Of a stretch of 64,000 bases of DNA, positions 10,681 through 36,626 are shown one piece after another (positions within the stretch are counted from its first letter, which is position 1; every line of letters begins with the position of its first letter). The stretch lies in assembly GCA_022575985.1 (NCBI GenBank), contig JAKSXM010000231.1, forward strand, positions 27,752,501 through 27,816,500. Reading direction: 5' to 3'. The notes under the pieces are model-generated. The model worked only from the letters and a program-made list of their open reading frames with translations, had not been told where the DNA came from and did no database searches. Made by a program: the position numbers and the translations under genes. Source of the stretch: Anagrus nilaparvatae. Lineage: Eukaryota; Arthropoda; Insecta; Hymenoptera; Mymaridae.

Positions 10681-11863
10681 TAATGTTTACAGCTAAAAAT
10701 TTTCATTTTTTATACATCTGTAAAATCCACTCCCTTAGCCCTAATATTTACCCCCTCGAGAGGGTGAATGTGCTCAAAATACATAAAGTTGCATCTTTTA
10801 CCTTTTGGAAAGTGAAATATATAATTTCCAACATTAAGAAACTTTTTTTTTGCCTACAGTAACTTTTTTTTTTAATTTGACTATTTTATAGTGATTTTAA
10901 CCTACTTTAAGGGTTGATATTTCATTACCCAAGTGTCGTAGGTGAAAACAGACTTCGAAAATGAAAATAGCGATAAAAAATACCGACTAAGTGAGATTTT
11001 CAGCCCAAAATACTCGTGTTTTCATACCATAATATTCATTTGTCCAAGAATTGTCGATTAGGCGCTTATGGGTTAATAAAACACATGCATTTAATAAATT
11101 AAAAAATACTTATAATATCCTACATTTTAAATACTATATCATATCTAAGGATATACGTGTAGGGGGTCTTCCGTGAGAAACATATTTGTCGTATTTATTT
11201 TCAAATATCTTCAAAAATAATAATTTTGATTTAAATATTAAAAGAAAAAAATCTTTCGTGTTATATAACGCTATAATTAATAGCATATGGGCCATTAAGT
11301 TACATGATAGTAAACATGGTTTTTAAAGCTGTTCTCAGTATGATTTAAGATTCTCTTAGACAATTTTTAATATAGTATTAAAATATTTTTTGTTTTTCAA
11401 AATATGTGACATCACAGTCATATTTTATCCTTCCTCCCTCCCTGTCACATTTTGTCACAAATCTCTAACCCCTCCCTCCGTCTGCCGCCGTGACATCATA
11501 GTTGAACAGTCCCTAAGTATAATAATAAGAAATGTAAAAAAGAGTACAAATTTATTTATACAATTGTTTAATTTACATGAAAAAGTAAATAATTACTTAG
11601 AGCTAAAAAAATTATAATTTTTTTTCTAATACGCTTTTTTTGACTATTTTTTCTCTTTTTTAAGCGTGAATGGAAATTTCCCGTAAAAATATTCATGGAT
11701 TCGTAATGCCAGGGAAATTTTAGATGAAAAAACTATACCTTCGGATCTCTGAAACTTTTCGGGTATACCCGAAGACCGACCCGACCCGACCCGAAAAAAT
11801 CCAGGACCGACCCGAAGCTCGGGTACCCGAAAATTCGGGTAACCGCACACCCCTAGTGTTTAC

Positions 11864-12370
11864 TCAACATTTTTTGCATTAAAAAGTAAAAAAACAGCAA
11901 TATTTTTTTTCTTCTCGGATGCAGTACTTCATTTTTTTTTCTAAGAAAGTACTAATATCTTGAATTATCGTTTTTACTCGATATCTCCAATCTAATACTT
12001 AATTTTTTGAAAATTTTTGCATTTAAAAAATACAAAATAAACCCTATTTTTTATTTTTTTTTGGCGTAGGACCTAATTTTTTTCTCCGAAAGTATTAATT
12101 TTTGTAACATCGTTTTTACTCGATTTCTTGGATTAGATACTTGATTTTTTGAATATTTTTTTCTTAAAATTTTCACCACCAAAAAATAAAAGAAACATCA
12201 ATTTTTTTTCTGTTTGGATGAAGCACCTAATTGTTTTTTATGAAAGTATTTATTTTATAAACATCGTTGGAATTGGATATCAGAAATCAAGTTTATTTGA
12301 AAATTTTTTTCATTAAATTTTTTAAAAAAGAAAATAAAAATGACACATTTTTTTCATCTTTTTTAACGTA
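11864..12370. repeat. Degenerate ~135-bp tandem repeat, about four units
   Basis: Diverged units share 'atcgtttttactcgat', 'tacttaattttttgaaaattttt' and 'gatgcagtacttcatttttttt'-type blocks, at about 11930, 12065, 12195 and 12255 onward. A further unit lies left of the hAT element at about 7640-7778, so the element split the array. Confidence 0.55.
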
Positions 12371-12553
12371 AAAAGTCTCATTCGTACCATGAGATTTTAA
12401 ACTGACAATATCAAGGAAAAGATCTTATTAGTTTTTCTTATGACGTCATACTACGTTAGGTAAAATAGACCATTAAGACCATTGTGTTATTGCTAATGAG
12501 GAACCATATTTCCAATTACTTGGCAGCGTTGTTTATATATTATTGTTAAAAAC

Positions 12554-12581
12554 CATAGAGATATTGTACAATATCTCTATG
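12554..12581. repeat. Perfect 28-bp palindrome
   Basis: CATAGAGATATTGT at 12554-12567 is followed directly by its exact reverse complement. GTTAAAAAC occurs immediately on either side (12545-12553 and 12581-12589), so the palindrome sits between 9-bp direct repeats, like a minimal transposon or an excision scar. Confidence 0.8.
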
Positions 12582-12589
12582 TTAAAAAC

Positions 12590-14924
12590 AATATTATTGA
12601 GTTACTCATTTGCTATAAAAAAAAATTAGTTGATTTCCGTTTGAAAAAAAGACAGACTATTAAGTTTTAATTAATAAAAATTTTAATTGAATTTATTCAT
12701 GAAATATTAATTTTTTTAATGATAAGGAAAACCCCAAGGGAAATTAAAATCTAGGAATTTTATCAATGTATATATATATGAATATCAAATAAAATATTAA
12801 TAATGAAATTACTATCACGTGAAGCAGGATTTAAAATTAACATATTTAATTATTAATTAGTAGTATTGAATATAAATTTAAAAAAACAACAAACAATATT
12901 ATATTTTTAATTACCTATATATGCGTAAAAAAATGAAAAAGGTATGCCTGGTTTGGACTTTTGAGTGTAGTTATTGGAAAAAGTAGAAAAAATTATAAGA
13001 TGTCCAAAAAAAAATTATCTCGTATTTTCTTAAATATTTTTAGTTTTGGCATTTGTAATTTTTTGTATCCTGGTAAATCTCTTGGTCTTTCTTTTCAATA
13101 TTAAAACACAAAGAAAAAAAACAAAAACATCATTTTAATTTTAGAAACCAAACACTTTTTTATTAAAATGTGCTATAAAATAATTTTTTATATAATAAAT
13201 TAACATTATACTGTTATTTTAAATTTCATCAAAAAATTTAAATATATAGTTTTTGACATATTGTAAGTTACAAATTTTTTTATTTTTATCACATATGTCA
13301 TATATAATTGAATCACAACTCGAAATTATATGGTACTTTCCAATATTATTCTTTGGAGTTTTCGCTTTATAAATCTTGTTTATAATTGCAAGCTAAAAAT
13401 TTTTTATATAAACATGTATTGTACCTATAATTTTTATTTATTTAATCTCTATAAATTTTTAGAATTAAAAAAAAATTGTCAATAATTTTACTAAGTAACT
13501 TACATTTTAATTGATTTCTTTTATTCGTAGAGGCTTCTATATTAATCTCTATACAATATTAAATGTAATAACATTTTAGTATTCATTGTTATAGCAACTT
13601 TATTACGCATTAATATAAAAAAAAAATGACAAATATTTATTTGTTAAAAAAAAAAGTTATTTATTATACGGCACACTGTAATTATATACTATATTTACAT
13701 TTATTCTTTCACATAAAAAATATTTAAAAAAAAACACATTCTTAATTAATTTATGATTACATTTTAATATACAAATTAAAAAAAAATTAAGTAAAAAAGG
13801 TTTACATCTTTGGAAAAATGACAAGGAAAAATTTTATTCGGTAGAAAATATTTAAAGAAATTAAAAAATATGGCCTGCAATCCGTAATATTATTTTCTTC
13901 AATTATTGAAAAATTGTAAGAGAACTTAACAAATATTAACGGATTTTCGCAGCTATATACATATTCGGTAACTTATATGATTATAATTTAATTTTTATGT
14001 TACACGATATTTAACAATTGATTTTTTTGTATTTTTCTATAATTTTTATAGCAAAAAAAAAGCCATCCGTTTTTACACGGTATAACAATAGAGGCGTTTA
14101 AAATATTTATACTCTATATACCTATAAATATTTATTTGTATTCGTTTTAATATACTTATATAGCGATGATTTTATTTTATTTTAACAAAAAAAGCTAAAT
14201 CACTCTATATCATAGTATACAAGGTTTATAATTATATAGATTCGTTTCATATATTTTTATTACAAAAAAGTATAATTTTGACTACATAAAGTTTTTTTTT
14301 TTTCGTTTGAAATATTTTTCTATTTTTCTATATATAGTAAAAAAAAAATTATTTTGATGCACTAAAATCGCGCAGCGAAATTAACGTGCATCTCTGTAAC
14401 TATTTTAAAACAGGTCTTTGAGACTTTTGTCAAATAAGATATTTTTCATTTTATATATATCTGAATTATTGTGCACACAAAAAATATTTTTTTTGTATAT
14501 TAAAAATATATAAATTTTTTTATCTATTGATTTTTAGTAATTAAAACAAGTTTTTTTTTTGTTAATAATAAAACGGAATATTTGTTGCAATAAAAATATT
14601 GTCTCTTTGTATTTTTATTTATTAAATTTAATATAGAAAGAGATAGAGAGTAAGTAATTATAAGGAACGTTAGCCATAATTTTTCTAATATAATTATATA
14701 TATTATTTTCTACTATTTCTTATTGCACAATCTATTTTATTATAAATTTTTATATATTTAAACGCTGCTCTGTGTATTTAAAAAGAAAAATAGTCTTTTT
14801 ACCTTTAGCATATAAGGTCAACAATAAAATGACGACGATGAATACATAATGATAAAAATTACGAATATATATAAAAGATTCTTATTTTTTGGCATAATAA
14901 TTTATAATATTGACGAAATTTATA
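12590..14924. other. AT-rich intergenic DNA and probable 3' UTR of ARHGAP39
   Basis: No exon is recognisable. The part nearest 14925 is presumably the 3' untranslated region of the minus-strand ARHGAP39 gene. The polyadenylation site cannot be placed because AATAAA-like hexamers are everywhere in this composition. Confidence 0.5.
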
Positions 14925-27423
<12,499 letters not shown>

Positions 27424-28723
27424 CCTGTGCTACGGAGAAGGGGCTGCTGTATACTATTAGATACTCTTGACGCCGGGAACTGCTGTATTTTAACAGCCCA
27501 TAAGTTTATGTTAAAAATTAGCTCCTATCGAATAGAGCCGCCATTTTCCTGATAAAGACCTAGATGTTTTATGATCTGGCCTTCTTGTATTAATGCACGA
27601 GGTCTTTTAGATAACTCCAATTCTTCATGACTTAAAAAATAATAATTTCCTCAAGGAATTGTTATTGTTTGTTACACTTTAAGCACTGTTGCTTACAAGC
27701 GCATGTTCGCGGAACACTGATTTTTTTCTCCTATTTTTTTAAAGATATATTACAGAGGCACAATTTTTTTATAATAAATATTCGGTTGTAAATTAAATAT
27801 AACACGCGCACTATACTCTTTTTCCAAGACTATTCTATTTTATACAGATGCACACTGCACATTTAACTAAAGATCACTTTAATTTTTCTTTTTTTCACTT
27901 AACTTTTATTGAAATATCGACTAGTTTCTTTTTGATGCAAAAAAAAAACTTTTAATTTACTAAAATTCAATGGGAAAATTAAATATTATGATTTTTTAAG
28001 TGCCCTCCGTACATTTTATGGGCTTTTTCATGCTCTTTTATTATAATGCTCGTGTGCTCTCTCCATGTACAAGACTCCAGAAAAGCCACAAAGTACTTTG
28101 CAATGTGTATTCGTACGAATGAATCCTAGTACACAATCACATTAAAAAATTACAATACATGAACATGCATAAAATATAAGTATTTTATATTTTTATATGC
28201 ACGCGCTGTGTACACCTCTCTCTATACTAAAAGAGTAAACACTCACATATAAAATATGCTCTGTACTTATCGGCGCAATTTTTCATTTTTAAAAATTTAT
28301 GATACCAGTAGAGACATCTGTTAGAACATAAATAAAGCTAAAAAAAAATTAGTGCAGATCATAATGGAAATTTGCAATAATAATATTAATTTAATAATAA
28401 TAATTTAAATTAAATTAAAATATTTTTATTTGCCTCGAAAATTAGCCTTGAAATTTCAAAAAAATTATAAAATACCCAATATTACCTATACCTATTAATT
28501 AAGTATATGCCTAATTAAAAAGAAAATTATAATTGTGAATATAAAATATAATCTTTTATTTATTGTACACAGTTATAAATATAATCTACATAAATATAAA
28601 TTTTTAAATAAATACATAATTATTATAATACATTTCAAATTCTAAATAAAGTTGCATAAACTTTTTTTTGTGTAAAAACTCTAAAAATTTTCTTTTTAAA
28701 TAATTTTAAATTCATTATAATTT
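27424..28723. promoter_or_regulatory. 5' leader and upstream region of ARHGAP39
   Basis: Immediately upstream of the ATG (27421-27423, minus strand) is a GC-richer leader of at least 130 nt. It contains an upstream ATG in good context (AAAATGG, 27544-27542) that opens a 9-codon frame ending at 27518, which could dampen initiation at the main start. Beyond about 27700 the sequence is AT-rich with no identifiable core promoter. The 3' end of the next gene lies at 28724. Confidence 0.4.
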
Positions 28724-29544
28724 TTATCCGATAAAATAAAAACTTCTGAATTTTAATAAAGTATCTTTTGGTAAGTCATAACGTTTGATATTATTAATGA
28801 TACCTCTTCGAAACCGATTTTGTAATGAAAAGTATGTCCGATGAGTTAAATACTAAAACAAATAAATCATTATTATACTTAATTGTCTATTTAAAAAAGA
28901 TTTTTATTACTATTAATTTACCTTATCATTTATCATATTCTTCCATATTTCATTTCCTGAAGCTCTTGAAATAGAATGATTTTTTATTAAATAATATATC
29001 ATTAAACGGTCTTCATAATCGTTAAAATCTCTTCTGCAATAAAAAAAAAATTTTAAACTTGTAAATATATTTGAAGCTATAGCTTTAGTAAATATTAACT
29101 ATAGTTAATATGAATTATAAACTTACCCTACACTTTCATGTTTACTATGAATTCTTTTGGCTACTGGACAATGTGACAATGTGCATTTGGCAAGTTTATT
29201 AAATAAATTTTGGCACCATTCTTTCTCCGATGTGCTGTAAAAAAATTTGTTAATATTTGTAAATATAATTCAAATATAATTAATATTCTATTTGTTTACC
29301 TATCAAAATCAGAATCAGCATCTGATATATCACAATCATTTAAAGTACTGCTTCTTTTAAAATCATTTTCTGCATCAGTTTCATCACTATCATCTGACAC
29401 TATTACATTTAATTTTTTTTTATGCTTTCTATTATTATTATTAAAAGTATAATTTAATTCTTCTTCATCCGATGATGATATTACAATTTCTTCTATATAA
29501 TTTACATTTTTACTTTGAGAATCAACACTTTCAGCAGCCATCAT
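28724..29544 (-). CDS. Acidic protein with Rap1/TERF2IP-type Myb domain
   Basis: Four exons: 29544-29300, 29234-29127, 29033-28922, 28852-28724; 594 nt, 197 residues, phases consistent. The N-terminal part is Ser/Asp/Glu-rich (VISSSDEEELN, VIVSDDSDETDAEND). The C-terminal part, about residues 118-180, reads FNDYEDRLMIYYLIKNHSIS, then GNEIWKNM, LTHRTYFSLQNRFRRGI. This matches the Rap1-type Myb fold (F.D..D..I..Y....S..GN..W..M....LT..S..S...RY). In vertebrates that family includes the shelterin subunit TERF2IP. No BRCT or RCT domain is visible, so telomere function is not implied; a general DNA-binding or adaptor role is equally possible. Either of two adjacent ATGs (29544, 29541) may start it. 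Confidence 0.8.
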
Positions 29545-30557
29545 CAAAACTTGAATTTATTTAAATTTTTGTAAACATTTGTAAGAACAGTAGGATCTAA
29601 ATTTTTTTTTTTCATGTTCAATTTTTAATAGAAAAAAATTTGATAATTATTAATTACTTTATTTTTTTTATAAAACATATTTTATATACATATTTTACTA
29701 TAATTTTAGGTTTTGTTTATGTTTTTTGTAAACAACGATTGATTCGCCCTCTCTTGCTGGTGGAATTTCTGCAAACTTTATTTTTAAATTTCTGAGTTTT
29801 GATTGGCTTTGAACGCCGGAAAAATTATTTTTAAACTAACCAACCAAAATTAAAGCAATGAAATTTAGAATTTAGAAAAAATTCGCAATTTATTGTCAAA
29901 ATTTTAAGTTGTTTAAAAAATATGGAAACATGCATAGAATAATCAGATTGAATACGCAAAAAAAATTTTTCTTAGTAAATTCATAGAAAATAATGGTCAT
30001 CAAACATGACATCCTAAAATCTTTACTAAAATGTTGTAAATATGCGTGAAAAATTTAAATTTGTCTAATTAGACCAGATTAAAATAAGCTAATATGGAAA
30101 TAAATGTACACAGTAAAAATATAGTAGTGATAAGAGTTTATTTATTTACTACATTGTTTTATTTGTGCGGTATAATAAGTGGGCTTATTTAAAGGATGCA
30201 GCTTATTTAAAAGCTGAAAGTTGGCCTGATTGCGTGATTAAAAATATTTTCTAAAACTTTCACTTAAAAACACCACCGAACATTAATTTTAATTATTCAA
30301 ACTATTTTTTGGGTTATTAATGTTAATTTTCGGATTCAAAAATCAAAGACAATAAATTGATTAACAATGAGCAGAAAATAATTTGTATAAAAAAAAATAT
30401 TTCGGGTAAATAATTTATGAAATTTTAATAATCACGCAATTCTGCGGATTCTTTGGAAAAAATCGCTAAATTATCTTAGCTTCGTTAACATTTATTATAA
30501 TTCATTTACTTATAAAAATAAACTCTCCAAGAAAATAATTAAAACCTATAAAAATAG
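29545..30557. other. Intergenic region between Myb-domain gene and PTGR1 copy A
   Basis: Contains the upstream region of the minus-strand Myb-domain gene and, from about 30160, sequence that also lies downstream of the second PTGR1 gene ('aagtgggcttatttaaa', 'tctaaaactttcacttaaaaa'). It marks the left end of the duplicated block. No genes seen. Confidence 0.55.
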
Positions 30558-31861
<1,304 letters not shown>

Positions 31862-32710
31862 TTTTATATTTTGAAAAAGTGCAAAATGGATTTTGAGTAT
31901 AATATAATACTGTAATAAATTCCAAAAATCTCAACGCCTTTATTTTTAATTATATTTAATTATTAAATTAATTAATTGAATAACTAAACGCTTTTAATAA
32001 AATATTTTATTTTTTAAATATATGTAAAATTGAATTTGATTTTTAGTAGATTTTTAGAGCTACTTTTATCAAAATTGTGTGTAAGGTTTACGCGCGTGAT
32101 ATTATGATGATAAATAGCCAGTTAACTGCAAACTGCAAAAAGATTATTACACAAGATTTTTATTTATACGCAAAAAGGTCGCAGGCGCGGCTTTTATATG
32201 CTCATATTTTTCAAGACTTATTTTAATAAAAAAATTTGCTTCTGTGTGTTTGTCAGGATGTGATTTGAAAATTTCTGTATTTCCCACACAAATTTCGTAA
32301 AAATTACTTTTTATTGATTTGTTTGCTGTATATAAGTGGACTTATTTAAATGGGTATATTTTAAGCAGCTCATTTTAAAGCTGAAAATTGACCATGATTA
32401 AAAATATTTTCTAAAACTTTTCACTTAAAAATACCCCACATTAATTTATATTATTAAAACTATTTTTTGTGTTATCAATGCTAATTTTTGGATTCAAAAA
32501 TCAAAGACAATATCAAAGTAAAAAAGAGTATTTCATGCAAATAATTTTTGAAATATTATAATAATAACGCAATTCTATGGATTCCTTGGAAAAAATCACT
32601 TTATTATCTCAGCTTCATTAATATTTATCAATACATTTACTTATAAAAATAAACTCTTAAAGAAAATAATTAATACCTATATATTATTCAATTCAAAAAG
32701 TTCAAAATAG

Positions 32711-34004
<1,294 letters not shown>

Positions 34005-34672
34005 TTTTATATTTTAAATTGAGAAAGTGCAAAACAGAATTTGATATGATACTGTAATAAATTCCAAAAATGTTAACGCCTTTATTTTTAATTGTATTTA
34101 GTTATTAAATTAATTAATTAAACCCTTTAATAAAAATATTTTATTTTTAAATAAAATATATTTAAAATTGATTTTGATTTTTAACTATACTTTTAACAAA
34201 ATTGTAAGTAAGATTTAGGCGCGATAGTAAAATAATATATAATAATTATGTTGATAAAAATCCAGCCAACTGCAGACTGCAAAATACAAGATTTTTATTT
34301 AACATAAAAATATTGCGGCTTTTCTGACTCATATCTTGCGGCTCTTTTAATAAAAAAAAATTTGCTTGTGTGTGTTCGCCAGAATGTATTTGTGCGCTAT
34401 ACACATATACATATCTGATTGGTATAATTTGAAAATTTAAGTATTTCCCACGCAAAATTTATTTTTTATTAAAACTTTTATTTATCTCTTTGATAAAAAA
34501 TTTTTGTTATAATTATATCAATCTTAATATTTCTAAATAAATAATTAAAAGCTAAAATACGATACAAATACTTTATTATTCTAGTTCTTTATTTTGCAAT
34601 CATATATTACAGTTTTAAATGAACAAATTAAACGTATAACTAAATTATACACACGAATTTATATGCTCTAAA

Positions 34673-36386
34673 TAGTCCTGTCGCCCACCATGCTATTTAA
34701 TGCCATAAAAGTTCCATGGAAAAAAATGGTTGGTATTTATGTTTTTTGACCCGCTAAACACGAATCCGAGGTCCGTTTTGCAAAATTCGTGGTCAATTTT
34801 TTGTTATTAACAATTTATTGCAAAATTTGACAACAATCTAAATGTTAAATATCCTGTAGCTAAACAATTCAAAATTTTGATAAGCCCCTGATTTTATTAT
34901 ACATATTTTGACTCACTTAATCCAAATTTCTAATTTATAAGCTCGTATGATTAATTGTTTAAACAATATTTAAGTGTTAATAAATTGCTTAAACAATATT
35001 TTTTTGAAAATTACGTGTGACACCTTTTTATATATATTTTTTAACCCTCTGGTCACGATTTTCAAGTTATTTTTTGCAAAAACCTTACTTATAGTAATTG
35101 TTTAAACAATTTTAATTTGTTTATAAGCCAAAATTAGTATCTTGCTATTTAAAATTCGACAAAAACATGAATTCCGTAGCTTACAGCTTTCGTGATTTCG
35201 AAAAGAAATCACCAATTTTTATAATTTTTACTTGCTGTATCCGAATTTTTAATTTGCAATGTCGTAGGACTAATTGTTTAAACAATATTAAATTGTTTAT
35301 AATTTATTTAAACAATATTTTTTTGAAAATTACGTGTGAAACCTTTTTATATGTATTTTTTTACCCTCTGATCACGATTTTCAAGTTATTTTTTTCATAA
35401 ACCTTACTTATAGTAATTGTTCAAACAATTTTAATTTGTTTATAACCCAGAATAAGTATGTTGTTAGGTAAAATTCCAATTCTTGAAATACATTGGTATT
35501 TAAGTTCATCCAAATGCTTTTTTTACCTTAGTAAAATTTATGTTTATACAAAAAAATGTAATAATACATTAAATAAATTATCTTCCATACTACTAACCCG
35601 AGAGTTAATTTTATTTATTATATGATTTTAAAGTTTAAATTGTTTAAGCAAATAATGGGGTTGGTTTTTTGAAAAAAAGAACCTGAAAATCGTGATCAGA
35701 GGTTCAAAAAATACATAAACAAAAGTGATTTTCAAAAAAAATATGTTTAAACAATTTATTAATAATTAAATATTGTTTAAACAATTAAACCTATGACCTT
35801 GGGAATTTAAAATTCAGATTCAGCAAGTTAAAATTAAAAAAAATTATCTATCACTTTTTGAAATCACGAAATCTGTAAGCCACGGAATTCATGTTTTTGT
35901 CAAATTTTACCTAACAACATACTTATTCTGGATTATAAACAAATTAAAATTGTTTAAACAATTACTATAAGTAAGGTTTTTGCAAAAAATAACTTGAAAA
36001 TCGTGACCAGAGGGTTAAAAAATATATATAAAAAGGTGTCACACGTAATTTTCAAAAATATATTGTTTAAACAATTTATTAACACTTAAATATTGTTTAA
36101 ACAATTAATCATACGAGCTTATAAATTAGAAATTTGGATTAAGTGAGTCAAAATATGTATAATAAAATCAGGGGCTTATCAAAATTTTGAATTGTTTAGC
36201 TACAGGATATTTAACATTTAGATTGTTGTCAAATTTTGCAATAAATTGTTAATAACAAAAAATTGACCACGAATTTTGCAAAACGGACCTCGGATTCGTG
36301 TTTAGCGGGTCAAAAAACATAAATACCAACCATTTTTTTCCATGGAACTTTTATGGCATTAAATAGCATGGTGGGCGACAGGACTA
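34673..36386. mobile_element. 1.7-kb foldback element, TAGTCCTGTCGCC ends
   Basis: Left end TAGTCCTGTCGCCCACCATG and right end CATGGTGGGCGACAGGACTA are exact inverses. The arms run about 800 bp each and meet near 35540. Each arm contains two diverged ~320-bp direct repeats ('aattacgtgtga', 'cgattttcaagttattttt'). The palindrome TTGTTTAAACAA occurs seven times (34955, 35098, 35274, 35773, 35950, 36063, 36093). If the ends are read as GTCCTG../..CAGGAC, the target duplication is TA. Non-coding. Shorter relatives share its subterminal block (GTATTTATGTTTTTTGACCC) at 47590-47913 and 48733-48997. Confidence 0.88.
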
Positions 36387-36626
36387 AAATGTATAAATAT
36401 AATTGTTTTAAAAAAAAATTTTTTTAAATATTTTTACAAAAATTTACAATTTTTTTTTTAATTAAAAAAAAGTTAATATTATTCAATATAATAATATGCA
36501 TACATAAATAAATAAATAAGTTTAATATTCTAAAAAAATCTTTAAATAATTAAATGATACATAATACATCGATTTGATAAATATTTTTAATTCTCATAGG
36601 AAATTTTTAGCATAAATATTATGCAT

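Larger units (their letters stand above)
9531..11000. repeat. Three ~300-bp direct repeats inside the PIF-like element
   Basis: The phrase 'gggttgatatttcattaccc' recurs at about 9531 (variant), 9821 and 10909. 'ccctcgagagggtgaatgtg' recurs at about 9665 and 10752. Subtracting the MITE at 9904-10680 gives a period of about 290-310 bp. A diverged, inverted fragment of the same sequence is found at 58136-58290. Confidence 0.75.
9227..11513. mobile_element. PIF/Harbinger-like element nested in the hAT element
   Basis: Ends GGGACTGTTCAACTATGATG and its inverse, flanked by TAA (9224-9226 and 11514-11516). A 3-bp TWA duplication with GGG..TGTT ends is typical of PIF/Harbinger. Removing it restores continuity of the hAT arm ('..aaatttaaaacag-TAA-gtataataataag' matches the inverse of about 8085-8130). 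It is about 2.29 kb, encodes no transposase, and carries an internal array of ~300-bp direct repeats. Confidence 0.75.
7779..11855. mobile_element. hAT-like foldback element, non-autonomous, interrupted
   Basis: Ends are TAGGGGTGTGCGGTTACCCG and its inverse CGGGTAACCGCACACCCCTA. The flanking 8-mers GTTTTTAC (7771-7778) and GTGTTTAC (11856-11863) match at 7 of 8 bases, which is the target-duplication length of hAT elements. The inverted arms are long: 7779 to about 8330 pairs with about 8880-9226 plus 11514-11855. The right arm is split by another element (9227-11513). Without that insert the element would be about 1.8 kb. The open frames near 7744-7980 and 11644-11850 are just the palindromic GC-rich ends. 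No transposase is seen. Confidence 0.8.
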
